Notes under the pieces: model-generated
Database searches by the model: none
The model's input: the letters and a program-made list of their open reading frames with translations, nothing else
Told to the model about the DNA's origin: nothing
Shown here: positions 20,400-31,369 of the stretch, in pieces
How the letters are laid out: each line of letters opens with the position of its first letter
Numbering within the stretch: position 1 is the stretch's first letter
Assembly (NCBI RefSeq): GCF_022376445.1
Contig: NW_025955172.1
Span: 1-64,000, forward strand
Length of the DNA stretch: 64,000 nucleotides
Origin: Fomitopsis serialis
Lineage: Eukaryota > Basidiomycota > Agaricomycetes > Polyporales > Fomitopsidaceae
Direction: 5' to 3'
Made by a program: the position numbers and the translations under genes

Positions 20400-21700
20400 A
20401 TATTCCCTGTTGGTGTGACGTCTAGCTGCTATCTGATATCACTGACATCGTCGGCACCTCAGAAACACACTACACATGCTCAGGCCTCATACGTCCTCTC
20501 CGCAAGTACCAGACACACGATTACCGACAGCAATGAGACCAAAATCTGCGCAAGTAGACGTTCGAATTGGCCAGCATGAATGCTTTCGTCAGAGCAATCG
20601 CTCCCTCTTACTCTTCCTGCTACTCTGACAGCGACTAGATGCATAAATCCGGTACAGAGTAACACCTGCCGCACATTCCCGTGAAACAGTGTTTCAGGGC
20701 AAGAGCCCCGGGGTACGGCGATTCCATTTCGCAGACCGATTGATCTTCGTACGTTGACAATGACACGGAGATGATGGCGATGCCCGGCTGAGTGGCCCTT
20801 TGACCTCGTGCAAGAACAATTTTGACCTTGCTCGCGGCCAAAGGCTTGCTCACGCTTACAGCCGGCCCGACCTACTAACCCTTGTGTAGCGTCCGTCGAT
20901 TTGTATCGATCCTTCCTGGTACTGCTTACTTATTACTGTGGTAATAGACACGCATGCTATGCACCATTACAACCGACGCTCAAGAGGTTCGTCTACTCAC
21001 CATCCGTGAGGTGAAACAATGATCCCGCTAACAGTGGCACTGCAACCAGTACAGTACTGAATGGTATCAGCAATATGAGATCAAGACTGCCTCATATGCG
21101 CCTGCGATGGACCTGATTGTTACTGTTGAGCCTATTTCCTTCTTGATTCCTTCTGCATCGGCGACGACTTCGCCTCCAACTGGCTCAACGAAGTACTTAC
21201 CGAAGGACGTTCGCATATCCAGGACGTCCCCAGATTGACTCGAGCGGCTCTTCTGTCAAGCCCCTGCAGCATCGTCACATACAGTGGTGACACGGTGGGG
21301 TGATCGGGGTTGATCGACATCGTCGAAGATCGAAGCAGTCGTGATGCAATCTCCCATCATATGGGCTTCGGATGGATGCTCTCACTCTGCAAGAGCATCG
21401 CAGCTGAGAACAGAACGATGAGTACCGAGTCGTCCCCCACTGTACATCACCGGAGCTTTGTGCTGACAATGGATAGTCTGGTTATTATTTGACTGTGAAA
21501 GCCGCCAGTCTGCTCCCCTCTGCAACAGCAGGCCGCTGCTCATACTCGACGGGTAAATTGTGCATATATGCAACAGGCTGCGTCCGTCGTGAATCGCCAT
21601 CATCCAAATGCGATGACTTGTCACATAAGCACAACGACCCTAGCTGATGCGATGAACGGTCTTAGATCGCTGCTGTGATCGCAAGCCGGTGGCGCGGCCG
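20400..21700. other. Spacer before the fusion gene; no gene seen
   Basis: The spacer shares blocks with 27200-28350 and 32420-33450, for example GAATGCTTTCGTCAGAGC at 20580 and 27383. It appears to be non-coding upstream DNA. The CTGTCAA cluster present at the other two spacers is reduced here to isolated words. Confidence 0.45.
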
Positions 21701-21920
21701 CGCATACCAGTGTATAAGAGGAGAGTTATGCCTGCCGTATCCCTCAGCTCATCTTCTTATTTCGAGCCCACCGAGTAGGTTGCCGGCAAGTGAGTGTTCA
21801 GCGACGGTGTGGTTTTAATGTTGCACTTACTCCTTGCCCTCGTCCAGCCTCGCTGTCTTTTTTGACGACTCACGTTCTTTCCACAATCCTTCGTAACGAC
21901 CCCAGTGCTTACAGGACATC

Positions 21921-23084
21921 ATGCGTTACTCTACGCTCTCCTCTGCTGTCCTTCTGGCGGCGGCAACTGCTCCTGCACTCGCTTGCCCGGTCACTATGTA
22001 AGTCCCTCACTATTTATTCTTGTCTCATGGCTAAGGATACAACAACAGTCGCGCGACCGCGGATGCCTCCATAGTTGAGCGTGAGCTCCAAGATGCACTG
22101 GTTGAGCGTAGCTACTACGACGACCTCGTCTCTCGAAACCTCGAGGCGCGTAGTTCAATGACTGGACAGGAGCGCGCCGCGTCGGTGCTTGGGAAGATGA
22201 AGAAGGGCCAGAGCGGTTCACGTAACAGTCCAATGGCAATGACTGAACAGGAGCGCGCCGCGTCGGTGCTTGGGAAGATGAAGAAGGGCCCGAGCGGTTC
22301 ACGTAACAGTCCAACGCCAATGACTGAACAGGAGCGCGCCGCGTCGGTGCTTGGGAAGATGAAGAAGGGCCCGAGCGGTTCACGTAACAGTCCAACGCCA
22401 ATGACTGAACAGGAGCGCGCCGCGTCGGTGCTTGGGAAGATGAAGAAGGGCCGGGGCGGTTCACTTGAGTCCTCTGGGACGCCTCATCCGCACGCGGGTT
22501 CGAGCAGCTCAGCTCAGCAATCCAGACCTGGGAGTCCGCCTCTGATAAGACCCACGCCGATCCGCCCTCAGACAGCCGGGTCCCATCCCCGGGGGTATGA
22601 CCTCGACGGCGAGCTGTTCATGTGAGCCCCTCGCCATACAATCTTATTATCTGATGACCGAGCATGCAATAACAGTCGGACGACCGAGGATGCCTCCATG
22701 GTTGAGCGTGAGCTCCTCGACGGACTGGTGGAGCGCGGCTACTACGACGACCTCCTCTCTCGGGACCTCGAGGCGCGCAACAACGCTGATCCGGAATCGC
22801 CTCACCAGCGCGCCGAGAGGGAGGCCAGGGAGCATGCGCAGAGGGCTCCGCAGAGAAACGCGCAGTACATGCAGGCAGCGGGGGAAACACTTTTTCACTT
22901 CGCGCAGCATGGATACCCGGGCCAGAGTAGGGGGCCTTATCCGCCTGAGCCTCATCCGTGGATCGGTCGCATGGGACAGCACGGCGGCGCCGGGCATGGG
23001 GCGGGAGCCCAACATCATCCCCGGGATTATGACCTCGACGGCGAGTTGCTCGAGCGTGACTTCGAGGCATATGAGCTTGATTGA
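21921..23084 (+). CDS. Two-module fused secreted protein, RDLEAR family, copies C+D
   Basis: Exon 1 is 21921-21997 (signal peptide MRYSTLSSAVLLAAATAPALA), intron 51 bp, exon 2 is 22049-22621, intron 22622-22675 (54 bp), and exon 3 is 22676-23084, giving 352 residues. Module C has the family opening, then LVSRNLEARS, three and a half 27-residue repeats headed MTEQERAASVLGKMKKG, a Pro/Ser stretch and the tail YDLDGELF. There the sequence switches to the end of an exon 1 and a typical family intron, followed by a complete second exon 2 (module D: LLSRDLEARN, a Gln/Arg-rich middle, tail YDLDGELLERDFEAYELD). Both introns are phase 2, so splicing yields one continuous protein. Without the second splice it ends at 22625 after 217 residues. 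TATA-like TATAAG lies at 21713-21718. Function unknown. Confidence 0.75.
22158..22461 (+). repeat. 81-bp coding tandem repeat (3.75 copies)
   Basis: Copies begin at 22158, 22239, 22320 and 22401; the last is partial. Each encodes 27 residues starting MT(G/E)QERAASVLGKMKKG followed by a Ser/Gly/Asn linker. Copies 2 and 3 appear identical, so the expansion is recent or homogenised. Confidence 0.9.
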
Positions 23085-23715
23085 GTGGACGTAGCATAAT
23101 CATGGGGCAGTTACGATATCTCTGCGCCTGTCGTACGCGTCATGTACATTGTTGCGTCCATAGTGGGAATCGTAACGTGAAGACTCGCTCATGCGTGCTC
23201 GGGACTTTGAGGATCAGTTATTGAAACGTTGCTCATGAATCGCCGTGCATGTCAAACATCCCGAGCAGTAACTATATATGGCCCGGTGGGAGTGGTCATG
23301 AGTGCACGTCGAGGATGGGAACCATTCTAGATGCGATTAGCAACAGGCCGCGACGCGTCTTGGGCATGTACGTCGCTTCGTCTCTCCAGACTCATCGTTA
23401 CTCATGTAGGTTCGCGCTTATGTTTAGGGACACATCGGTGTCACTCTTATCCAGAGGAGGCAATGCATGTCCGGAGCGGCATCCGCTTCTGAGATCTGAG
23501 GTTCCAGTAAATGAAACTCTCGAACTGCCTTGGAGCATACAGGCTGTACACGCGCGACGCGATCCTCAAACGCCTACTCCAGCACTTAGTCACAATCACA
23601 TATTATTGCAGGCAGGATGACTCGTACAATAGTGGATGTTGAGAATAACGGTGAAAGCCTGCATGAATGCCAACGGTGCTGAACCTGAGGCTGGGTGAGT
23701 GCGCCGGCGGTCGAG
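23085..23715. other. 3' flank of the fusion gene; no gene seen
   Basis: The first 150 bp resemble the 3' flanks of the other family members (for example 29099-29260 and 40573-40740). The rest holds nothing I can support. Confidence 0.4.
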
Positions 23716-23719
23716 GTCG

Positions 23720-23855
23720 GCTTCCGTGAACGACGAGCGTAGAGCGTATGCGAGAGGGCGTCGCTGCCGCGGAGATCGATTTTGAGCACTCGGAGGAGTT
23801 GAATAACGGCGCAGCGAAAGAGGTCGTGAAGTTGCAACTTGGTGAGGGCGGGCTT
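23720..23855 (+). pseudogene. Aldo/keto reductase relic (C-terminal end)
   Basis: The plus strand reads GTTACGAGCG-like sequence aligned to the last 40 codons of the AKR gene: MREGVAAAEIDFEHSEELN then AKEVVKLQLG, against MREDVAAAEIDLEEELQ and VREVVKLVWG in the intact gene. Nothing upstream of it is reductase, so it is a terminal fragment left by a rearrangement. Confidence 0.7.
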
Positions 23856-23930
23856 CGCAACCGGGGAGAGGAGAGGGAGGGTGAGAAGTCTGCTGCGTGT
23901 GTACGATAGTAAGTATGAGCAGAATCAGAG

Positions 23931-23945
23931 TTTTTTTTTTTTTTT
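23931..23945. repeat. Homopolymer, 15 T
   Basis: This is an uninterrupted run of 15 T, possibly the poly(A) end of a minus-strand retrotransposed copy, but no body is recognised next to it. Confidence 0.6.
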
Positions 23946-25310
23946 GATTCCTTTTATTGTCCGCGAGGGCCTAGCCCTATGTAGACAAGACTCTGGCTCT
24001 ACGAGTAAGTACGGGTATGTTCTATAAGGATCAGGCTGAGCATGAGCTCATCGCCGAAGCGAGAGCTTGAGGTTGTAAAGTAGGAGAGTGGAGTGGAGTG
24101 GGGTGTCGAGGCAGTGACCGTAGCAGTAGTGTGTATGTACAGTAGCAGAAGACGCGGGCGCAATAAGATCGGGGTTGGGTCTATATACGAGTTGAGTCTA
24201 TGTATGAAGGAAGTGGACTCCCGCCCGGGAGACGACACGCGTTCGATATGGCTAACAGACTGGACGAGCGGTCTGGCTCAAAGCGGGGCGCGAACGAGGT
24301 GCACGGGGCTGACTGTTGCAACCTGCCGCCCTCAGGTGCGACCCGGCATCGCAACGCTCGTCCCGGCTCCTACTGTGACCGTCGCAGGCACTGTTCGCTT
24401 TCTCTCTGGAGAATCAGAGTTATGGAGCTTATATATGATTGAACCGTGTATGGATCGCCGTCCTGTGGAGTGAGCGAATTCTGCTGTTAATTCATGCCTG
24501 TTGCCGGAGCTGAACGATGAACTTCGGTCGAGATCCCGTCTCTGCACGCAAACAGAATGATATTGTGCCTGATGGAAGCAGCTTGACCATCATACCTGGA
24601 CCGTCCCTGCCACCCGAGAGGGTGATTCGTAATGCATGCGCACTGCATGTGAGGGCTTACCAGTAGTAACATCAGTTAGGCGACGTCTTCGACATGCCCG
24701 TCTCCAGTCCCATCCTCCACGAACAGGCGCAATCGTACGATCCCCACGCTTCGCGCGAGAGGGATCCCCCCGCGCAAGGCGCACCAGTCGAAGGGCTACC
24801 CCATCCATCTGTCGCTAAGCCGCGCACATTGTCGGTCGTAGCCACGGGGCATCGACGCCTATACCCGGCCGTCGTCGCCGGCCATAACAGCAAAGCCTTG
24901 GCCGCCTGAACGGCCACGTCGAGTGCCATAACGTCCGCTACTTATACGCAGCCATGAGCCCACAGCTCGAGAATCGATGGTGACCGCCCGACTTCGACTT
25001 CAACTACGTCGTCCGTGTGCGTGCGCGCCCCGCGGGCGAGCCTTTCGGGCTGTTGAACGTTGAGAGCCAATGTTGACCCGTGCACTACTTGAGTGGCCAG
25101 CGCGACTTGGCCCTGGAGAGATTGACGGCGAACGGCTGTTGCTGGTAGCGTCTTCGGTGGTGAGCTGATGACAGGCGTTCTTCGGCCAGATGTTGACGCC
25201 GAGCGGTTCTATACGTGCGTACGAGTCCGCGATTTGAGGAACGTGAAAAGTCTACAGCACCTATAAGTCACTTTCGGTGGAGCGGCCTACGGGGAGAGGA
25301 GGACATACCA
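23946..25310. other. Unit 1 intergenic region; no gene supported
   Basis: 24690-24870 and 24950-25250 are copies of the blocks that accompany PFLLTT genes (compare 34600-34730, 34860-35130 and, inverted, 17800-18310). No continuous frame is shared among copies. Confidence 0.35.
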
Positions 25311-25313
25311 ATG

Positions 25314-25510
25314 TCAGGGCGTTGCGCAGATGGTGTACAGGTTTCGAAGGAGGTTTGCAAGCAGTGTGGCACCATTACCCGACAGTAGAAACCTTCGAGA
25401 AGTTCGGTGAAATGTGGTCAGGAGGAACGGCCTGAACAGAGCGCCACAGGGCCGCCGCGTGGTAGAGAAAGGATCAAGGACTGCGTCGGGTGGCGACCGA
25501 CTCTGAGTCG
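25314..25510 (-). pseudogene. PFLLTT-family copy d, start codon lost
   Basis: The minus strand has the family word as RPFLLTTFHRTSRRFLLSG and a TATAAACAC box near 25602-25610. At the position of the start codon in copies c and f, however, it reads GCG instead of ATG. The open frame continues upstream only by chance. The 3' end reads LLRNLYTICATP and stops at 25314. Confidence 0.55.
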
Positions 25511-25982
25511 GAAGCTGGACGACGCAGCAAAGGGTGCGCAAAGAGAGGGGCGGAGAGGAGGGTATGCAGTTCCTTCGGGTGGGTAGCGGTGCGGGATGGG
25601 TGTTTATACGGCCTGGTGGACATTGGATGCACAACGCAGGCGCGAGAGACAACAACAGGAGTGGCGACCGTCTTAGCGGTGCTTGCCGCGCACGCACGAG
25701 GCATGAGTGGCGGATACGGTCGATGCGTGTTCCCATCGACCTGTCATTGACCATACGCATACTGGGACAATGATCGTGGAACTCACCGCCGGGCTAATAT
25801 GTTCCAAGCTCGCATCTCCCCCCGAGTCCCTGCTCACTGGCAGCCGTCACGGTATACCGGGGATCACGCATATAGAAAAAAACTTGCGTTGGCCGGGAGA
25901 GTCGACGGTGCAATGTCGAATGATTCTGAATCGGTAGCGGTGAGCAAGGGTTTGACATGGACGGCGAGCCACGGCCGAAGGA

Positions 25983-26022
25983 TGAGATCGGGGAGCGATC
26001 TCTCAGCCACAGACGCGTCGGT
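25983..26022 (+). repeat. GATCGGGG dispersed repeat, copy 4
   Basis: The copy reads GATCGGGGAGCGATC followed by TCTCAGCCACAGACGCGT, the apparent consensus form. Confidence 0.75.
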
Positions 26023-26137
26023 CACTGGCCTCAGCCACCGCGCCGTCATGTCCTCAAGCTTAACCTCAAGGCTGCGACAGACCACTACCGCTCCCTGGCA
26101 CTCTTTCGTACGATCGCTCTGACGTGGAGTTGCTGCG

Positions 26138-27060
26138 ATCATTACCGCAACGATCATTGACGGCACTGCGTGGTATGTGTTGCAAGTGCTACTACGTCGT
26201 CGCCGGGCCCATTGACGTGGAGGACTCGAGGAAGAAGGAGCGCACTGCCACTGACCTACATAGTCGTTAGCGCGATCCTCAATTGCCTCCGACACTGGTA
26301 CGCACCTGTTCATCTCTTGATTCTGTGGTTTCGTCTCTCACCACGCCTCATCGACGCGCCGTCCAGACAAAGCACTACAAGACAAAGCACTACAGGTAAG
26401 TATAATCGCTTTGGGAATTCTTGAATTCCCCGCCGAAAATTTCCCGCTCTTCGCAGCGAAGGACTCGTAGGCGAAGCGCTCGACATCTACAGAAACAACA
26501 CGGCATCAAGCATGAGGGAGGAGGACCTTTGGATCTGGAGCCCTGGGCACAGTGAGCCTCACCAATGACATTCCTCCAACCCTTTTCTTACGACCCAGGT
26601 TAACCTCGCTCGGCGACCAAGACCGATCTAAACCCCTCCCCATGCAGCCAGAGTGACACCACCATCCCCACCCAGATTCACGCCTCCGTCGGATGCTCGC
26701 TCCATAACCTGCACACGACCTACCTCAACAACCTTCTTCTACACTCGCCGCTCTCCGCGGCGCGCACCGCTCGTCGCGCTGCAGAACGTGTGGACAGTGC
26801 GCACGAACGGGACGAGCAACACGTACGACAGCGGCTCCAGCGGAAGATCGGGCACCGCGGTCGTGCAGAACCGACTCTCGAGGGGAACGCGTGGGTGTAC
26901 CGGTACTGTCGCGAGAGCGGGATCCAGTACCAGTGAGTATTCGTCGATCTTGTGCGATTATCCGGGTCGCTGAATGCCGCCTGGAGTTGTTGATCGTGCT
27001 ACGCCGAGCTCACCGTCGCCCCAACAGATCATTCTGGACCCTTTCCGGCTCGCCATCCCT
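26138..27060 (+). pseudogene. Aldo/keto reductase, full-length decayed copy
   Basis: All six exons of the AKR gene can be traced in order: TACGGCACTGCGTGG-like exon 1, KKERTATDL-like exon 2, KHYR exon 3, EGLVGEALDI exon 4, exon 5 with the LLLHSP region and NTYD, and the start of exon 6 (SFWTLSGSPS). The start codon is ATC, and there are several frameshifts and in-frame stops, for example after the second exon and in exon 5 around 26640-26830. It cannot make a reductase. Confidence 0.85.
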
Positions 27061-27199
27061 CCTCACCCACTTCAAGTCGATAGTATGCAGGACACGAGCG
27101 ATGACTGTCGCATAGTCAAACAAAAACTGCCGCGACCACTTCGATTCCGTCTTTGTGAGTACATCTACATCGCGTGGCGTACGGTATACTCCCTGCTGA

Positions 27200-28300
27200 C
27201 GTGACGTCCAGCTGCTATCCGATATCATTCACCTTCTCGGTGCCTCCTTAAGAACACGGTATACATACTCAGGCTGCAAGGGCAACGTGTCTTCTGCATG
27301 CAAGTCGCAGTCACGCGATTGCCCACAGCCGTGTGAAGAAAGCCCGCGTAAGTAGACATTGCCGAATTGCACGGCACGAATGCTTTCGTCAGAGCGACCA
27401 CTCCCTCTCGCACCTCTTGTCACTCAGACTAGATCCACAAGTACGGCTGCCGCTCGTCCCGAACAGCAGCGTTTAGCAGCTACGGGATATGGGGCTTCAA
27501 GCCAGTGGTCGGAACACTGTTGCCTGCGCAATGAGAGGTGCGTCATCCTTCTTCTATCCGACGATATCGATGACGATGCCCAGCCCAGGTTAAGTGGCCC
27601 TCGGGCCTCGTGCAAGGACAATCCTGATCTTGCTCGCCGAAGGCCTGTTCACGCTTGTGGCAGGCCCGGGCAGAGGGCTTACTACTTAGCTTCCGTCGAC
27701 TTGAGTCGATCTGTACTGGCTTTCACTGTGGGCGCCATGCATTATCATAACCGACACTCGGTCTGTTGGAGCAGACGAGGACGTCCTTAGATCGCTCGTA
27801 TTACGTGACTATCGGAGGACTTGGACCGCCTCGCACGCCAGTGTACTTACGTCTTGCGCGAGGCTTCGCATCCATTGTTGCTTCAACACAGCGAAAAGGT
27901 CCGTCCACCCTGAGGTGACACAACAATCCCTCCAGCAGCGGCAATGCAGCCAGTACTAGGCAGGTCATGTGAGATCAAGACCGCTTCGTACTCTATGCAT
28001 GCCATCGACCTGCAGCTGACAGCAGCTTTGGAGCCGATCTCTGTCTCAGTGTCTGGTCTCTTCTGCATAGCATCTCCTCGGCTACCGTAGATGAATGTAT
28101 GCTTCACTACTGCAATAGCATACTGAGCGACGGGCTGACGTCATTCTCCAGTCTATGTCCCCGATGCTTGGTGCCCGCAGTGGCTAGTCCAGTTATCGTC
28201 GCGTCTCGCCAGTCTGCTCCCTTCGGTAGCAGCAGGCCTCTCATACTCGACGACGAACAAATGGTGCACATGCACCAGGCGGCGCGTACTGCCACCACGC
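27200..28300. other. Unit 2 spacer; no gene seen
   Basis: This is the conserved upstream flank of the secreted gene, matching 20400-21700 and 32420-33350. No gene could be supported. Confidence 0.45.
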
Positions 28301-28306
28301 GACGAT

Positions 28307-28332
28307 CTGTCAAGCCTGTCAAAAGCTGTCAA
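28307..28332 (+). promoter_or_regulatory. CTGTCAA box cluster upstream of copy E
   Basis: CTGTCAA lies at 28307, 28316 and 28326, spaced 9 and 10 bp, 54-79 bp upstream of the TATA box at 28386. Confidence 0.65.
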
Positions 28333-28385
28333 GCACAGTGATGCGATCTTCTGGGATCCCGAGTCCGTGCATACTCACGCGCACG

Positions 28386-28391
28386 TATAAA
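28386..28391 (+). promoter_or_regulatory. TATA box of copy E
   Basis: TATAAA is followed by the conserved leader block GGTTGCCGGCAA and a GTGAGT...CTCCAG candidate leader intron, which ends about 80 bp before the ATG. Confidence 0.6.
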
Positions 28392-28599
28392 GGAAGAGGG
28401 ATGCCTGCCGTATCCCTCGGCTCCTCTTCTCCTTTCGAGCCCACCGAGTAGGTTGCCGGCAAGTGAGTGTTCAGCGACGGTGGTCAATTGAATGTTATAT
28501 TTACCCCTTGCACTTCTCCAGCCCCGCTCTCTTTTTTGACGACTCACGTCCCTTCCACCGAAGGTCTTCGTAACGACCCCCGAGCATACAAGACCCATC

Positions 28600-29098
28600 A
28601 TGCGTTACTCTACGATCGCCTCTGCTGTCCTTTTGGCGGCGACGACAGCTCCCGCGCTCGCGTACCCGGTCACTACGTGAGCCTCTCGTTATTTATTCTT
28701 ATGTCGTATTGACCATCAATAACAGTCGCGCAACCGAGGATGCCTCCATAGTTGAGCGCGAGCTCCAAGACGCACTGGTGGAGCGCGGCTACTACGACGA
28801 CCTCGTCTCTCGAGACCTTGAGGCGCGTGGTGGCGGCCCTTCAAAGAGTGATAAGGCGCACGCCGCGTCGATAGCTCGGATGAGGAAGGAGCATCAGGAC
28901 CGGATGCGTCAGAATCCCGGCTTCATTCGGGATCCGCCGAGCGCAATTTGGACCGCGTCTAGGGAGGGTACGCCTCTGCAACATCCGCGGCCGTACCGCC
29001 CGGCGCAGAAAGCCGAATTCCTTCCCAAGAAACCCCGGGAGTACGACTTCAACGGCGAGCTGTTCGAGCGCGGCTTCGAGATAGACGAGCTTGACTGA
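28600..29098 (+). CDS. Small secreted protein, RDLEAR family, copy E
   Basis: Exon 1 is 28600-28676, intron 49 bp, exon 2 is 28726-29098, giving 149 residues. The signal peptide is MRYSTIASAVLLAATTAPALA with cleavage before YPVTT. Mature part: RATEDASIVERELQD, LVERGYYDD, LVSRDLEARG, then a Lys/Arg/Gln-rich middle (AASIARMRKEHQDRMRQNPG), a short aromatic-proline region (PYRPAQKAEFLPKKP) and the tail REYDFNGELFERGFEIDELD. Unlike copies B, F and G it has no long proline block. Only the ends of the protein are conserved, which suggests that these are functional and the middle evolves freely. It lies in unit 2 and is intact. Function unknown. Confidence 0.85.
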
Positions 29099-30075
29099 GC
29101 GGACGTATAAACATGATCATGGGGCTGATATGTATTTCTGGTTATTGTGCGCATCGTGTACATTGTTGCGTACCACTGGCAATACCAATCAAACGTGAAG
29201 ACTCTGTCATACGTGCTTGGGAATCTGAGGACCGGAGGGGTGTTGCTAATGCACGTAATGACATTGTGCAAGCGAAATGTTTCGAGCAGTATAGCCGAGT
29301 GGCAGTAAACATGAGCGCTTGAGCATGAGGCTGGACGAAGGATGAGGACGACTTAATTCCTCCCGATCCTCTTGGATGCGATTGGCTACGAATTTCGACG
29401 CCTCTATGGCGCGGGATTTGCCCACGAGCAGATGCAGTCACACTACTAGTACAGCTATACTTCGACTCCCCCGCGCAAGGCGCACCGAGCGGCAACTCCA
29501 TCACTATGCCGCGTACATTCGGTTGTAGACAAGGGGCACCGAAGCCTATACCGGGCCGTCGTCGCCAGCCATAGCAGCGAGGCCTTAGTGGCCACGTTCA
29601 GTGTCACAACGATCGTCCATCCAATGGAGCTATAGAGCGCATATGTGTTAGTCCTGACAAGCCACTATGCGGAGTGCGCTCACTCACGTCATTCCTCAGC
29701 TCGGGGACTCGTACGCACATGCAGAGCCTTTCGGTACCAGAATATGGCAACCGAAGAAGGCCCGTCAACAACTTACCACCGAAGACGCTACCAGCAACAG
29801 GCCTTCGCCGGGGCCGTCAAGCTCTCGAGGGCCGACTCTCGATGGGGCCACTCAAGTAATCAGCGGGTCAACACTGGCCCTCAACAGATCGAACGGCTCA
29901 CCCGTGAGGTGCTCGCGCACACGGACGACGTCTCGAAGTTGAAGTCGAGCACTGGCAGCCGCCAATACTTCGCAAGGACGGGCAGGCTGACCATCGGTTA
30001 TGAGCCTGCTGCTCCCACTCGGATGTACGCGGGAATCATTCGACAGCACCTGCCTGCAAGTAAATCCCGGCAGAG
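29099..30075. other. Unit 2 intergenic region; no gene supported
   Basis: 29460-29590 carries the CCCCCGCGCAAGGCGCACC block and 29690-30100 the block that follows PFLLTT genes. These may be remnants of downstream PFLLTT exons. Confidence 0.35.
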
Positions 30076-30079
30076 CGGT

Positions 30080-30268
30080 CTACGGGAAGAGAAGGACGTA
30101 CCAGGCTATAGCAGGGTGTTGCATAAATGGCGTGCGAGGTTCAGAGAGGAGGTTGATACTAAATAATGGTAACGTGTGAAGGGAACGCCAAGTAAATAAC
30201 AAAGAGAGGGTCAAGGCCTGCGTCGAGCGATGACCGCCTCCAAGCCACAAGCAGCCTGAGGACGACAT
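30080..30268 (-). CDS. PFLLTT-family short protein, copy e (diverged)
   Basis: The first ATG after the TATAAATA box (minus strand, 30359-30352) opens 62 codons: MSSSGCLWLGGGHRSTQALT, then RSLHTLPLFSINLLSEP in place of PFLLTT. The basic Ser/Thr-rich start is kept, but the core word has drifted. It may be decaying or part of a longer spliced gene. Function unknown. Confidence 0.4.
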   Translation of the reverse strand: MSSSGCLWLGGGHRSTQALTLSLLFTWRSLHTLPLFSINLLSEPRTPFMQHPAIAWYVLLFP

Positions 30269-30656
30269 GACAGCCTGAGGGCGGGCCGGTAGTGGGCGAA
30301 GAGAAGTTAATAGTATGCGGTGTCTGTGGGTGGGCAGCAGTGCGAGAACGGTATTTATATACTGAGCGGCGTTGAACGCATAGTTCCGGAGAGGGAGGGA
30401 AAACAAGGAGCTAGGAGACGGGGAGACATGTATTATATGGAACTCACCGGCGCCTGAGCCTGAGGCCAATAAGTACGGGAGTCCAAGCTCGCTGCATTTC
30501 CGACTGCCAACTCAGCTGTGTACCGGGGATTGCGCACATAGTCTAGGCGTGTAATGTCAGCAGCTTATATTGTCCAATACTGCGTGAAAGTCCGACAAGA
30601 TGTGGCGGGACAGCGAGCAAGGGCTCGGGGATGGACGACGGCGACGCGAAGGATGC

Positions 30657-30692
30657 CAGATCGGGGGGCGATCTCTCAGCCACAGACGCGTA
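30657..30692 (+). repeat. GATCGGGG dispersed repeat, copy 5
   Basis: The copy reads GATCGGGGGGCGATC and then TCTCAGCCACAGACGCGT. The preceding GACAAGATGTGGCGGGACAG block is shared with copies 3 and 7. Confidence 0.75.
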
Positions 30693-30857
30693 AGCGCGCT
30701 GCATTTGAGCCGGTTGCAGCGGTCACGAGCTGGCGTACGTACTGTGCGTACCGTCACTACGCTGTGCCCATTCCTGCCGCAATAGCATGAACATTGGTTC
30801 CATGACCGGGTCAGAGAAGCGCTCCCGCCGTTCAATCCACTCTCACCCGTCATTCCG

Positions 30858-30905
30858 CAATGATGAGATCGGGGCGCGATCTCTGAGCACTGACCACGGA
30901 CGCGT
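30858..30905 (+). repeat. GATCGGGG dispersed repeat, copy 6 (diverged)
   Basis: The copy reads GATCGGGGCGCGATC and TCTGAGCAC, with an inserted stretch before GGACGCGTC. Confidence 0.65.
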
Positions 30906-31369
30906 CCTGAGCGCGCCGAGCGAGACTGACTACTCTCCTCGCAAAACGCGTAATACAACAAGGATATCCGGAACCCGAACTTCGAGTCAAGCCGCGACAT
31001 ACGTTGCGTCCCCAGTACGTCGTATCTTTCCGCCAGCTCATGGTTTCAAGTTCATGACTATTGTACTAGGTCGTGATTCAACGCCGATATACGTCCAGGG
31101 CTTCATCGTGACCGCTCGCACCTCAGCCCATTCATATGCATACGATGTACGCAACGTTCAATCTGGCGACTTGAAGGTGCTCTCCGTACGGACTACTAAG
31201 TAGAATAACGAGGACTCAGGGACGTCACCGGCGGCATCAACTACCACACCGTCACGGTCCTCAAGGCTCTGCTGCGACGATCCACCGCCGTCCACCGCCG
31301 TCTCAGAGCATTCAAACTGATCCCTAACGCTCTCCGGTACTCATTTGTATGTGAGGCTGCGTCGCTGCG

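Larger units (their letters stand above)
20360..27150 (+). repeat. Unit 1 of the spacer-secreted-PFLLTT-AKR series
   Basis: The sequence from 20360 (GGTATATTCCCTG...ACGTCTAGCTGC) matches 27180 and 32400 in the same orientation and starts the unit. Then come the secreted gene (21921), a PFLLTT relic (25314, minus), a GATCGGGG repeat (25983) and an AKR relic (26138). It is longer than units 2 and 3 because of the fused second module and an AKR fragment at 23720. Confidence 0.65.

Noticed and set aside
22158..22461. Regular 81-bp repeats as a CRISPR-like array
   Set aside because: The units are contiguous, coding and without unique spacers, and the host is eukaryotic.
23931..23945. T15 run as the poly(A) tail of an identifiable retrogene
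   Set aside because: No intronless gene copy lies next to it on the minus strand; the nearby AKR fragment is on the plus strand and unrelated in position.
29080..29098. IDELD end of the secreted proteins as a KDEL/HDEL ER-retention signal
   Set aside because: The retention signal must end in DEL at the C-terminus. Here an extra Asp follows, and the last Asp is conserved in most family members.
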